Assembly: GCA_003427395.1 (NCBI GenBank)
Contig: BFEA01000015.1
Coordinates: 4,883,187 to 4,907,425 of the forward strand
Length of the DNA stretch: 24,239 bases
Source of the DNA: Chara braunii
Taxonomy: Eukaryota > Streptophyta > Charophyceae > Charales > Characeae
Direction of reading: 5' to 3'
The notes under the pieces were generated by a model. The model had not been told where the DNA came from and made no database searches. It was given only the letters and a program-made list of their open reading frames with translations. Below, piece by piece: positions 1-7,656 of the stretch (its first letter is position 1; each line of letters begins with the position of its first letter). A program made the position numbers and the translations under genes.

Positions 1-40
<40 letters not shown>
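1..40. repeat. poly(A) run at window edge
   Basis: An uninterrupted run of 40 A opens the window. It could be the tail of a plus-strand retroposon whose body lies outside, or a simple homopolymer. Nothing to the left is visible to decide. Confidence 0.9.
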
Positions 41-42
<2 letters not shown>

Positions 43-270
43 CTTCCATCCAAGATTAAAAAAGATTTGTTACATTCTTTCACCGATCTGGGCCGTGGGC
101 CAACGACGGACCGGATTTCAGATTTGTGACGCTAGCAAATTTTATTAGTGTAGGGATTACTGAAGGCAACAACTCAGCAGCGAGTCAAACCACATCCACA
201 TGATGCTGAGATTCATCTCTGACGTCAAAAGAATCAAAACAATATCGGCGTGACACTAAGATTTGCCCCC
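41..270. other. Unassigned sequence before the first repeat
   Basis: No recognisable gene. The short open frames here (under 100 codons) overlap on both strands and match no family I know. Positions 178-205 may be a weak left arm of family F, but the match is too poor to call. Confidence 0.4.
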
Positions 271-312
271 GAAGATTCAATCTCATTTTGCACATTTGGT
301 GAGTGGTGCAAG
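271..312 (+). repeat. Family F hairpin element, right arm only
   Basis: The arm with core TTTTGCACATTTGG followed by GAGTGGTGCA is shared with family F copies near 16.65, 17.33 and 20.92 kb. Here only the right arm is clear. The left complement is missing or decayed, so this is a solo arm or truncated copy. Confidence 0.6.
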
Positions 313-478
313 GGGAGGGGCCCAAAACCCCAGCAATACAGTTCCTAGAGATGACGATAACATCCTCAAGGGCGGGCGGGGGGAGACACATCCTCCTGAA
401 TCCCCTGGTGCGCTGGCTGGGGACCGTAGTAGAACCCCAGGGAAATCTTGTGGGGCCCAACTGCATGGCCCCACAAAC

Positions 479-613
479 GGCGAGGTCCCACTCCCAAAGA
501 GGATTTCATAAAGCACCTGAATGTGGGCGTGTTCTACAGAGAGGTGAAGAAACACAAACACGTCTACATTCAGGTGCTCGATCTAATCCTCTTTGCTAGT
601 GGGACCTCGCCCC
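479..613. mobile_element. Family A hairpin element (MITE-like), copy A1
   Basis: The two halves are near complements. The left arm has CGAGGTCCCACT, then CAAAGAGGATT, then GCACCTGAATGTGGGCGTG. The right arm read backwards gives the same three blocks with few changes. The arms span almost the whole 135 bp with a small loop near 545. The terminal motif recurs in copies at 12.5 and 18.0 kb. No coding capacity, so it would be a non-autonomous foldback or MITE-like element. A hairpin small-RNA precursor is an alternative. The left terminus is eroded and I see no convincing TSD. Confidence 0.75.
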
Positions 614-689
614 TGTAGTCGGAAGAGGTCTAACTGCATGGGTTACTCAGATTTGCTCCGAATCATTTTTCTGTGGTGAGAAGGGATTC

Positions 690-717
690 AAAAAAAAAAA
701 AAAAAAAAAAAAAAAAA
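690..717. repeat. poly(A) run
   Basis: 28 A in a row, ending 9 bases before a U6 retrocopy begins. It may be the tail of an earlier plus-strand retroposon in a stacked insertion. Confidence 0.9.
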
Positions 718-726
718 CTAGTTCTC

Positions 727-826
727 GTCCTTCAGGAGATCCGCTAAAACTGGAACGAACAGAGAAGACTAGCACGCGGCCCTGTGCAAGGCTGACACGT
801 GTAAATCGAGAAATAGTCCGAAAAAA
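727..826 (+). pseudogene. U6: U6 snRNA retrocopy 1 (near full length, decayed)
   Basis: Corresponds end to end to plant-type U6 snRNA. It begins GTCCTTCAGGAGATCCG, keeps CAGAGAAGACTAGCA (U6 normally ACAGAGAAGATTAGCA, the catalytic ACAGAGA region), and ends AAATCGAGAAATAGTCC before a short A-rich tail (821-831). Several substitutions affect the catalytic region and the AGCATGGCCCC segment. I see no plant snRNA promoter element (USE RTCCCACATCG plus TATA) upstream, so it is a dead retrocopy rather than an expressed gene. Confidence 0.88.
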
Positions 827-837
827 TAAAAGGGCAG

Positions 838-876
838 GTCCTTTGGGACATCCGTCAAAATTCGAACGATGCACAG
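838..876 (+). pseudogene. U6: U6 snRNA retrocopy 2 (5' half only)
   Basis: GTCCTTTGGGACATCCGTC followed by AAAATTCGAACGATGCACAG matches the first 40 or so bases of U6, then similarity stops. It begins only 11 bases after retrocopy 1, in the same orientation. Loss of the 3' part is unusual for reverse-transcribed copies, which normally lose the 5' end, so deletion after insertion or an incomplete RNA template is likely. Confidence 0.8.
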
Positions 877-910
877 TATATTTTTCTTGTTGTCAAGTTC
901 TTATTTTAAA

Positions 911-1070
911 AAAGGGCGACAGCCTTGAGATCTCATCATCAAACTGACTGGCCCTAGTTAATTCAGTTGTGGTAGTAGTTTACTCGTCTGGAGTTCGAAC
1001 TCAGCACCTGGTCTGTATTTCAGACAGTTCAGTCCAGGGGGGGTGTACCAACTGAGCTAGGCCAGTTGGT
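911..1070 (-). mobile_element. tRNA-derived SINE, copy S1
   Basis: On the minus strand the element opens with an A-box-like TAGCTCAGTTGGTA (1046-1059) and, about 45 bases on, a B-box-like GAGTTCGAACTC (991-1002). Together these form the internal RNA polymerase III promoter of a tRNA. A non-tRNA body follows, ending GATGATGAGATCTCAAGGC, TGTCGCCC and a T/A-rich tail. The same body and ending occur near 5.25 and 12.31 kb, which defines a dispersed SINE family. A retroposon dependent on a partner LINE is the likely nature. The head does not fold as a complete tRNA, so it is not a tRNA gene. Confidence 0.75.
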
Positions 1071-1090
1071 GATACAGAGAAGATTAGCAT
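1071..1090 (+). pseudogene. U6: U6 snRNA fragment abutting the SINE
   Basis: GATACAGAGAAGATTAGCAT is a 20-base exact match to the most conserved internal part of U6. It starts immediately after the SINE S1 boundary and ends abruptly. U6 and SINE lie in opposite orientations. It could be a remnant of a larger retrocopy cut by the SINE insertion. Confidence 0.7.
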
Positions 1091-1185
1091 CACTGTGATA
1101 ACCCGTCCAAACACGGACTGAAACACACAGCTGATTTCTGAGTTTTGCTCATAGACTGAATGCCCTACTGAGTTCCCCGCCTGCT

Positions 1186-1298
1186 AAGTCTGTGTGTGTG
1201 TGTGCTTGCTGGACTGCATGTCTGTCTGAGTGCTGGTTGGATTGCGTGTGTGACCATGCCTGTCTGAGTGCTGGTTGGTATGAATGTGTGTGTGTGTG
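1186..1298. repeat. TG-rich minisatellite with 40-bp period
   Basis: TG dinucleotide runs are separated by two copies of TGTCTGAGTGCTGGTTGG (1223-1240 and 1261-1278). The repetition explains the cysteine-rich open frames on both strands, which are not genes. Confidence 0.8.
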
Positions 1299-1329
1299 GC
1301 CCGCCAGGGCACTTATTTTCGTTGGGCCC

Positions 1330-2060
1330 TCAGGGCCGGTACTTACCTGTGGCCGTGGCTTCGAAGGGTTGCAGCAGGGAAAAAGCACTCAAGTAGCGGG
1401 TAGGCCGGTACCGCACCCGGCAGGGGGGTAAATATGCAGGTACCGGAGGCCGAGCAGAAGAAGACAAAAGTGGCATTTTTAGAGGCCGGTAGTGTAGGCT
1501 AGGTCTAGCGGGTACCAGTCTGAGTCTAGGGCCTGTAGGGGCAATATCAGAGTCTGCAATGATGTTCCCTCCAAAAGGAGGAAGAGGTACCGGTTGCTTG
1601 GGAAGGCCAGCGCCCTGGAAGTCACCGCCCAAGAGGCAAAGCAGGCCGCTATATCTTCCGGCCGGGCGGAAGACCCGGCCTCTTTTTCGGTGTGCAAGTT
1701 TGGCAACACACTGGTGGAGCGCTGGAGGGAGCAGCGCTGGGTTGGAGCTGCGCTGCTGGGGAGGAAGAAGAAGTACTAGAGGGAGGAAGAAGGAGGAAGG
1801 AAGGAGGAAGCGGGAGGAGCGCCAGGGGTACTTACCTGGCTATGGTGGCAGCCATCTTCATCACCTTGGTGGGCGCTGCTGCAAGGAGTCCCCAGCCGGG
1901 GGAGCTACACCAAGAAGCTTCAAGGCAAGGCTGGGCATGGCGGCCTGAGCGGGAGCAGCCATAGCTGCTCTGGGTTGTCCTTTGGACGTCGGTGCAAGGC
2001 CTAGTAGTCCGCCATAGCCTCGGCCTATGTGTGTGAAGAGTGTGGGAGGCAGCCATGGCT
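1330..2060 (-). other. Possible 5' exon region with two perfect splice-donor motifs (minus strand)
   Basis: This is one of the few stretches without obvious dispersed repeats. On the minus strand CAGGTAAGTAC occurs twice, with GT starting at 1346 and 1835; this is the ideal plant 5' splice donor CAG|GTAAGT. Just before the second donor the minus strand reads AAGATGGCTGCCACCATAGC, an ATG in a good plant start context (AxxATGGC) giving Met-Ala-Ala-Thr-Ile-Ala and then the donor. This could be a first coding exon, but I recognise no protein and no acceptor can be assigned. Alternatively, on the plus strand 1828-1840 resembles the U1 snRNA 5' end (ACTTACCTGGC), since U1 is complementary to donors. 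The rest is rich in GGTACC and CCGG. Low confidence in either reading. Confidence 0.25.
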
Positions 2061-2640
2061 ATGGTGGACCTTGAGAATACCTGCAGTTGAAAAGGGACTC
2101 GGACATGATTCTGGACCAGTCATTCAACATTGTATTATTATTTCTTGTATGAATAAGAGCAGGGGGAGATAAGGAGGAGGAGATTGTTGGGCGAAGAAGA
2201 AGAGCCTTGTCATCATCTTTGCTGGTGTACATCTTCTTCTTTCTCATTTCTTCTTCTTCTTCTACTCCTCTCTCTCCTCTCAAGTTCATTCATTTCCTTC
2301 TGCAATTGGATGGCATTGTACTTCTCAGTGGATGTGTATCTCGAAATTGGACAGGGTCATAACATCGCCCCTTTTGCCGATCGGACATGCATTTGCTTTT
2401 TCACGCAGTAATCGCCGTAGAAATTGTACTAGAGATGTGTGGCAGCTGTGAAACGCGGGGATGCATGCGTTTGGGTGCACACCGTGGCACGGAGCAATCC
2501 GTGCTGGGATCGGGTGAAGTACTCATCTTGGGGGTTCACGTTCACCCCCGCCAGCCTACTTAGCTTATTAGCTTATTGGATTGGTTACGTGTTTTGCGGC
2601 TTTTGCCTGACAAGCCGTTGGTTGTGTGTTCCATTCGCGG
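2061..2640. other. No gene seen; CT/TTC-rich patch
   Basis: Positions 2229-2282 are a pyrimidine-rich CTT/CTCTC tract. The remainder is ordinary unique-looking sequence with only short overlapping open frames and no recognised family. Confidence 0.5.
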
Positions 2641-2648
2641 ATTCGTGA

Positions 2649-2702
2649 CATGCCCTGCATGTCAAGGATGACACACGTATAAATCGAGAAATGGTCCAAA
2701 TT
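2649..2702 (+). pseudogene. U6: U6 snRNA retrocopy 3 (3' half)
   Basis: CATGCCCTGCATGTCAAGG, ATGACACACGTAT and AAATCGAGAAATGGTCCAAA match the 3' half of plant-type U6. The last 20 bases match the expected plant 3' end exactly, making this the best preserved 3' end in the window. It is 5' truncated and followed after 8 bases by a run of 16 A, the form expected of an incompletely reverse-transcribed retrocopy. Confidence 0.88.
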
Positions 2703-2710
2703 GTTCACCC

Positions 2711-2726
2711 AAAAAAAAAAAAAAAA
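2711..2726 (+). repeat. poly(A) tail of U6 retrocopy 3
   Basis: A run of 16 A follows TTGTTCACCC just downstream of the U6 3' end. It is read as the retroposition tail. Confidence 0.6.
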
Positions 2727-2962
2727 GGCAGGAATACCTGGGAGAAGGTGAATCAGAACACTGATGATCTTGTCCAGTGAGCTGAATACCAGACTGCATC
2801 TCCAGACAATTATAGCCCAAGCAAGAGGGCCCTGAAAAGGCAAAAAAAAAAAACAAGGAGAAGAAACCCGTCACACAAGAGACGAATCGAATTCAGTAAT
2901 TCACGCACAATGAATGAGCAAGGCGACAGGAGAAATACAGAGCGAGGAATTGGGAAGACTGA
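2727..2962. other. No gene seen
   Basis: Unassigned sequence with a short A run at 2842-2853. No recognised coding or RNA feature. Confidence 0.5.
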
Positions 2963-3184
2963 GGGCATTAGGCACACAGGGACCTTTTGTTCTAAGCTCT
3001 GGACACGATTATGGTCAGATTCATTCATTCATCCAGGTCGGACCGTAATTGCAGCCAGATGCATTTAGGAAATTGCTAGTGTGATTATGCCCTGTACTAA
3101 GCTCTGGACGCGATCATGGTCAGATTCAACCAGGTCGGGCCGTAATTGCAGCCAGATGCATTTATGAAATTGCTAGTGTGATGA
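2963..3184. mobile_element. Family B hairpin element, tandem pair
   Basis: Unit 1 (2963-3092) begins GGGCATTAGGCACACAGGG and ends GCTAGTGTGATTATGCCC, near complements of each other. Unit 2 (3093-3184) repeats the interior, TACTAAGCTCTGGACGCGAT through TTGCTAGTGTGATGATA, without its own left end. Both carry GTCAGATTCA and CCGTAATTGCAGCCAGATGC. Single copies occur at 5.68 and 21.30 kb. A non-coding MITE-like element is the best reading. The head-to-tail pair with one shared end suggests local duplication. Confidence 0.75.
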
Positions 3185-3214
3185 TAAATAAGTTCGATCT
3201 GTCCTTGACTCCTT

Positions 3215-3328
3215 GTCCTTCGGAACACATCTATTAAAAAATTAAAATTGGAACGATACAGAGAGAGAAGACTTGCATGGCCCATGCACGAGGATGACAC
3301 CCATAAATCGAGAAAGGGTCCGCATTTT
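3215..3328 (+). pseudogene. U6: U6 snRNA retrocopy 4 (full length with insertions)
   Basis: Starts GTCCTTCGGAACACATC, contains AAAATTGGAACGATACAGAG, then AGAGAAGACTTGCATGGCCC, and ends AAATCGAGAAAGGGTCC. Small duplications (AGAG, and extra A/T after the 5' stem) lengthen it relative to U6. No adjacent A tail and no snRNA promoter seen. Confidence 0.88.
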
Positions 3329-3394
3329 CGTTTATAGACGATAATAGGAAATTAAATAATGGAACCTGGACTACTAACTGACCTTCGGCTTCTG

Positions 3395-3418
3395 TTTTTT
3401 TTTTTTTTTTTTTTTTTT
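3395..3418. repeat. poly(T) run
   Basis: 24 T just upstream of the next U6 retrocopy. On the minus strand it would be the A tail of an oppositely oriented insert, but no body can be assigned. Confidence 0.85.
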
Positions 3419-3428
3419 GTTAACCTCA

Positions 3429-3533
3429 GTCCTTCATGACATCCATTAAAATTGGATTGATAGAGAGACGAAGACGATTAGCATGCCCTCTCTGCAAGGA
3501 TGACACACATCAATCGAGAAATGATCCAAATTT
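3429..3533 (+). pseudogene. U6: U6 snRNA retrocopy 5 (full length)
   Basis: GTCCTTCATGACATCCATTA, then AAATTGGATTGATAGAG, AAGACGATTAGCATGCCC, AAGGATGACACACAT and CAATCGAGAAATGATCCAAA follow U6 from end to end with scattered changes and a few extra bases before the catalytic region. A 70-base A-rich tract follows. Only about 100 bases separate it from the end of retrocopy 4, in the same orientation. Confidence 0.9.
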
Positions 3534-3540
3534 AAATTTT

Positions 3541-3613
3541 CAAAAAAAGAAGGTCGAAAAAAAAAAAGACCGGAAAAAAAAAGGCCGAAAAAGAAAACAA
3601 AACAAAAAAAAAA
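3541..3613 (+). repeat. A-rich tail with GGTCG/GACCG spacers
   Basis: Runs of A (7 to 11 long) are separated by short G/C-rich words GAAGGTCG, GACCGG and GGCCG, then AAAACAAAAC. It directly follows the U6 3' end and is probably its tail. The interspersed G/C words are unlike a simple poly(A) tail. Confidence 0.6.
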
Positions 3614-4280
3614 GAGCACAAAACCATACAGCTGGAGGGCTACACTGTTTGGATGCTGGCGGACACAGTCTACACTACAGAGTCCAGACCCATAAAATGT
3701 CACATTGCAAACGCACGTCGCATAGTACCGCCTCACTTGGGAAGACAAGAACAAGCTTGCACAGAGCACTATAAGCTTCATAACAAAAAGGTGAAAAAAA
3801 AAAAAAAAACCATTCAATCGAATAGACAAGGAAAGTGCCAAAGTGCCAAAAAGGCACCATTCAGACTGAAGCGTGCAATGACATGATTCCGCACTCTCAG
3901 CCCCATGAAAAAACACACCACGTAGACAACCAAAAGCCCATAAACAATTTGGCTCTTTCTGTTCAATCGAATGGAAAAGGAAAGCGCCGATAGCTACAAC
4001 TCGATAGCTAACCAATGATGTTAAGTCCCGCGGCGTTTTCTCAGTTCGCCAGAAAGAGCCGAGAAACAAATTCCTGCCGAGCGCAGCCCAGCAACCCCAT
4101 AGGTGGGGGAATGAGAGGAGGTACAGCTTCATCCAGATTAAGATGACCATTGCAAAGGAGCCAATCTATTTCGTCAACAGGCGCGAAAAGACCATCAGCC
4201 GGGGCCTACCCAGGCTGAAGGTCTACAGAAGAGAAATTTGTACATCCCAGAAAGTCGTACATTCGAGAATAGAAGTTTGC
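3614..4280. other. No gene seen; a short direct repeat
   Basis: TTCAATCGAATAGACAAGG (from 3813) recurs as TTCAATCGAATGGAAAAGG (from 3962), each followed by AAAGTGCC or AAAGCGCC. A 16-A run lies at 3794-3809. The 234-codon minus-strand open frame across this region runs through U6 and poly(A) sequence and shows no recognisable domain, so I do not call it a gene. Confidence 0.5.
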
Positions 4281-4289
4281 GATACAGCC

Positions 4290-4364
4290 AGCGGCCTAGC
4301 TCCGTTGGTAGAGCACCTAAGTGGGGGGCATTCAGGAGGTCGTGGGTTCGATTCCCCACCGCAT
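4290..4364 (+). mobile_element. tRNA-like head of a second SINE type
   Basis: TAGCTCCGTTGGTAGAGC (from 4297) is a good A box with D-arm, and GGGTTCGATTCCCC (4344-4357) is a good B box. GCGG (4291-4294) can pair with CCGC (4359-4362) as part of an acceptor stem. The T stem pairs only partly and the anticodon region does not fold, so a functional tRNA is unlikely. Its orientation and sequence differ from S1-S3. Downstream bases to about 4650 may be its body, but no second copy is present to show where it ends. Confidence 0.6.
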
Positions 4365-4652
4365 CCATACGACTTCGGGCGGGCCTCGGGCGGCACACAT
4401 TAAGATCACCAGCTGAGATAAGTGGTTGGGCCCACCCTATTGGCGGCATTCACAGGTTGTCAGTTAGGTGAAACTGTCATACTGCAACAGGGGTCACGAG
4501 CCCGGGTACTGCTCGGGTACTGCTCCCCGCACAGAGTGCGGCGGGATTGACACGGAGGGACTTGGCGCAACCCTGCGGGGGCTTGGGGAGCTGGAAACCC
4601 ATAACGTTCAGCGTCCATCCCGCATTTATGCAAAATAAATTAAATAATACGG
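4365..4652. other. Possible SINE body; no gene
   Basis: G/C-rich sequence following the tRNA-like head, with a local direct duplication GGGTACTGCTC (4504-4524). It fades into an AT-rich stretch near 4625-4650. No coding feature. Confidence 0.35.
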
Positions 4653-4726
4653 GATATCTACACCGCCTCGCACTAAATTAAATCATCTGAGTTCCTGCGT
4701 AGCTAGTGTGAGGCCGTATAGATATC
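4653..4726. repeat. Inverted repeat, 23-bp arms
   Basis: The left arm GATATCTACACCGCCTCGCACTA is shortened here to its ends: GATATCTAC at 4653 and CACTA ending 4675. Its complement lies at 4704-4726; 20 of 23 positions pair, around a 28-base loop. A short foldback element or hairpin with no other copy in the window. Confidence 0.8.
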
Positions 4727-4759
4727 GAGAGAAGAGAATAGCGTAGGTCCGCCGCAGGA

Positions 4760-4802
4760 TATATAAAAGCTGTCCCTAGTATGAGGCGCAGACAGCTTTT
4801 TT
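4760..4802 (+). other. TATA-like box and hairpin followed by T run
   Basis: TATATAAAA (4760-4768) overlaps a perfect 10-bp stem, AAAAGCTGTC (4765-4774) with GACAGCTTTT (4791-4800), followed by two further T. It looks like an intrinsic terminator, and a T run would stop RNA polymerase III, but there is no gene in front of it. Chance or a small foldback element remains possible. Confidence 0.5.
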
Positions 4803-4812
4803 GAAAAAAAAA

Positions 4813-5250
4813 TCGGTGGCCTGCGTCGCCTACCAGATTGTGGCGGGCAATTCTGGCGGGCGCCCGCGGCCAATAGCTGGATGTATGTGTGCTTTAAGCA
4901 ACAAGCGTAAGCAAGTGGGAGATTAGCAGGTCTGGCTGTGGGGAGAGGGAGCAGAGGGTTGCCTTTAGCTGCTGACATCACCTCCGCAAACGCGAATGAT
5001 ACCATAAATAGCTTCTCGCATTGCGGATAACCAAGCAACATCACCATAAATATCATGTTGGCATAATAACAGAAGTCCTGCAAGCATCATTTTACAAAGT
5101 CAAGCGAACAACACAGACTCAAAAGAGTCAAAAGAGTCACAGAGGGAAGTCGATGTCTTTGCAATCGATTTCAATTTCACATTTCAAGCCATTTAATATC
5201 CTTTTTCTTTTTCCCTTTCTTCACCCCCCCCCCCCCTCTTTCCTTTCTCT
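4813..5250. other. No gene seen
   Basis: Unassigned sequence ending in a C/T-rich tract (5205-5250) that includes a C run. Short open frames only. Confidence 0.5.
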
Positions 5251-5253
5251 TTT

Positions 5254-5428
5254 AAAGAGGCGACAGCCTTGAGATATCATCATCATTGAAACTGACAGGC
5301 CCTAGGTGATTCCGAACTGTGGTATTTCAAAATTTTAATCATCCGTTTCTTGCGAAGTTCGAACTCAGGTCTATATTTCAATTTTCAACAGTTCAAGAGT
5401 ATAGCAACTGAGCTACGACCAGTCGGTG
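5254..5428 (-). mobile_element. tRNA-derived SINE, copy S2
   Basis: Same family as S1. The minus-strand A box is TAGCTCAGTTGCTA (5402-5415), the B box is GAGTTCGAACTTC-like (5355-5366), and the ending is GATATCTCAAGGCTGTCGCC then TTTAAAA. The body differs from S1 mainly in a T/A-rich insertion near 5325-5345. Both promoter boxes survive with minor changes, but there is no evidence of transcription. Confidence 0.75.
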
Positions 5429-5448
5429 AACCCGTTCAATATCTGATT

Positions 5449-5465
5449 AAAAAAAAAAAAAAAAA
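5449..5465. repeat. poly(A) run
   Basis: 17 A, twenty bases beyond SINE S2. It lies on the 5' side of that minus-strand SINE, so it is not its tail. Confidence 0.85.
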
Positions 5466-5678
5466 CCCTTCAGAAATCACACCGGGTACCTAGCTGAAGC
5501 CAGGGGCAAAGTCCCGATTGTCGATTTCTGTCCGCAGATTCCAACATCTAGGCTGTCCCTTTTGTTCTAGAGAAAAAGAACAAAGAAAAAAAACGAAAAG
5601 AGGAAATGCAAAAGGTGAGCAATTAAGGGCATAAGAATGCAGGCTATGGGTCGTTCATCTGCACGCTGAGAGCGATTA

Positions 5679-5806
5679 AGGGCATAGTACTCACACTAGG
5701 GACTTTGTCTACGAAGCTCTGGACGAGATTGCAGCCGGATTCGTCTGGGGTTTGGCTGTAATTGCGGTCAGATTCATTTAGCGAAGTATTAGTGTCAGTA
5801 CGCCCT
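5679..5806. mobile_element. Family B hairpin element, single copy
   Basis: Ends AGGGCATAGTACTCACACTA and TATTAGTGTCAGTACGCCCT are imperfect inverted repeats. The interior has AAGCTCTGGACGAGATTGCA and GTAATTGCGGTCAGATTCAT as in the pairs at 2.96-3.18 and 21.30 kb. The flanks read GATTA on the left and AACTG on the right, so a TSD is not evident. Non-coding, 128 bp. Confidence 0.78.
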
Positions 5807-5855
5807 AACTGTAAACAGGTGGGCATTCATGCCGTTTGTTGTTTTTGGCTTCGAG

Positions 5856-5936
5856 GTAAAGTCGGCAGAGAGGGACAAGAGGGAGAAGGGGACAACAAAC
5901 GAGGGGCTGTGACAAACTGTTTCATCTGAGTTTCAC
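5856..5936 (+). repeat. E unit, copy 1
   Basis: GTCGGCAGAGAGGGA, GACAACAAACGAGGGGCTGT and GACAAACTGTTTCATCTGAG recur at 14.2 and 14.35 kb (plus strand) and at 13.0 kb (minus strand). It is followed at 5942 by ACTCATCAGGAGGCTGAACC, which also follows the E unit near 14.43 kb, so the unit is part of a larger composite repeat. Confidence 0.75.
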
Positions 5937-6018
5937 CTACCTACTCATCAGGAGGCTGAACCCTCAACAGTCTGCAGAATCCCCGAACCTGATGATTACA
6001 CTGTAAGTGATAATCCAC

Positions 6019-6043
6019 CTTAACCCCGGTTGTTGGGGTTAAG
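6019..6043. repeat. Perfect 9-bp stem hairpin
   Basis: CTTAACCCC (6019-6027) pairs fully with GGGGTTAAG (6035-6043) around GGTTGTT. It lies between the E unit and the L repeat and may be structural within the composite element. Confidence 0.8.
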
Positions 6044-6157
6044 CATCATCGACTGCCTGACAACTGATACCCCTCTGAGGAGGTGGGGACCACCAACCAC
6101 TGCCCTCAAGGTGTACCTGTGACGAAAAATCAAAGCAGACTATCACTCACGCACACC

Positions 6158-6420
6158 AGGGGGGAGGGGTAAACGCAGGGAGGAGAGATGGAGAGAAGAC
6201 GAACAAAGAAAAATAACAAAGGGAAAGTAAGAGAAAGTAAGGGAAAGTACGGAGTGTGGAATGAAGACGAAGGCAACGAAGGAGAGGGTAAGAAAAGGTT
6301 CAAGAATGAATCTGTCCTGTCTGTACGACAGAGAGGACAGAACATACATTGTAAGGATGAGGTGGATGAACACCTGGAAGACCTAGCAGAGCATTCTCAG
6401 TACAACAATTGCCATGACGG
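6158..6420. repeat. L repeat, copy 1
   Basis: About 260 bp shared with 14740-14970: GGGGGAGGGG and TAAACxCAGGGA at the left, GGGAAAGTACGGA in the middle, GGATGAGGTGGATG then AACACCTGGAAGACCTAGC at the right, ending ACAACAATTGCCA. An open frame of 84 codons lies here on the plus strand and one of 76 on the minus, but indels between the two copies break any shared frame. I treat it as non-coding dispersed repeat. It sits about 220 bp after E copy 1, as L copy 2 sits about 320 bp after an E unit. Confidence 0.75.
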
Positions 6421-6607
6421 CCAACAAATGGTGTGTCGATAGCAGGCCAAAATAAAGGAAGAAGGTTCACGACAGAAGACCACGCATTATATAAATTTAT
6501 TTATAATATTTTATATCATATACATTAGCTGAAGTTAATAGGCAAAAGGGCGTGGTCCCGGTTCTCAGCACGTGCTGCTCCTGGCGAATAGATTGGAGCA
6601 TGTGTTC
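6421..6607. other. AT-rich spacer
   Basis: Contains TTATATAAATTTATTTATAA near 6487. No gene or known element. Confidence 0.5.
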
Positions 6608-6847
6608 AAGAAGAAGAAGAAGAAGAAGAAGAAGAAGAAGAAGAGGAAGGAGGAGGAGGAGGAGGAGGAGGAAGAAGAAGAGGAAGAGGAGGAGGAGGAA
6701 GAAGAGGAGGAAGAAGAAGAGGAGGAAGGAAGAAGAAGAAGAAGAGGAGGAAGGAAGAAGAAGAAGAAAGGAAGGAAGAAGAAGAAGAAGAGGAAGGAAG
6801 AAGAAGAAGAAGAAGAAGAAGAAGAAGAAGGAAGAAGAAGAAGAAGG
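6608..6847. repeat. Polypurine GAA/GGA microsatellite, 240 bp
   Basis: Almost uninterrupted purine on the plus strand, mixing GAA, GAG and GGA triplets. It generates poly-Glu, poly-Arg/Lys, poly-Ser and poly-Leu open frames in all frames, none of them genes. A tract of this length and mirror symmetry is a candidate for triplex (H-DNA) structure. Confidence 0.95.
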
Positions 6848-7621
6848 GCAAAGGGAATGGTACCGCTTCTGCAAAAGGTAACGAGAAAGACAGAAAGCAG
6901 TGATAGAGACAAAGGGACTGATACCACTCTTACTCGAGGCAAAGCGATAGACAAAGAGAGAACGATTTCACCGCGCTACAGACACACACGATTAAGAGGC
7001 TCGGTAGAGGCCTTCGTCAGCTCTCGCAAAAGTCGAGCCTCTTGGGATAACCGGATATGGCTGGCCGACGCGGCCGTAGATTCATATTAACATTGACGGC
7101 CATGGCATGGAAGCAAGCAATCCTTGTGTCATTGAACAAAGCCCAGGGAACTCGACACCTACCAGGAGGAAGTAGTGCCACTTTCTTGAGCGGTAGTAGA
7201 CCCACCGCAAGGGGATCACAGTTATGAAAAACATGCAATACATATATGGAATATCTTGGGGCCCTGTTGAGATAAAAAACAATACAACACAGAGCGAGGA
7301 AAAACAGACCAGCACATCAGATGACTATAAGAGTGTGTGGGACCCAACGGCAGTTTCGACTTCCGACTAGAAATGCTAAAAGATACGTTTCAAGAATGAA
7401 GATACGTTTTCTTTTATTTACATTTCGGCCTCTCACTCATCTCGCTCACTCGAAGACGATTTGTTTTTATAATTAATTTGGCCAGAGAAATTAAAAGAAA
7501 AAAGGACGAAGTAGAATAGAGAGCCGTACCATAGGTGACTATCTTGTACGGTTCAGAGAGGGCTCGTGTACCGCTGGCATGTTTTGCTTTTTATTATTAT
7601 AAATTAAAAACAAAAGAGAAA

Positions 7622-7622
<1 letters not shown>
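6848..7622. other. No gene seen
   Basis: Unassigned sequence. The longest open frame on the plus strand is the continuation of the poly-Glu frame and carries no domain. Nothing repeated elsewhere in the window was noticed. Confidence 0.45.

Positions 7623-7655
<33 letters not shown>
7623..7655. repeat. poly(A) run
   Basis: 33 A in a row, followed by CGAAGAAGAAG. No RNA-gene body is recognisable upstream. Confidence 0.9.

Positions 7656-7656
<1 letters not shown>

Noticed and set aside
727-3533. Active U6 genes
   Set aside because: No plant snRNA upstream element or properly spaced TATA was found before any copy, and all carry truncations, indels or changes in the catalytic region.
3446-4150. 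234-codon minus-strand open frame
   Set aside because: It crosses the U6 retrocopy, its A-rich tail and other A runs, giving long Phe stretches. No domain is visible and the frame depends on homopolymers.
4290-4364. Functional tRNA gene
   Set aside because: A and B boxes are good but the T stem pairs poorly and no anticodon arm folds, so it is called a SINE head instead.
6497-7090. Long poly-Glu, poly-Ser, poly-Leu and Arg/Lys frames
   Set aside because: All arise from the GAA/GGA microsatellite read in different frames.
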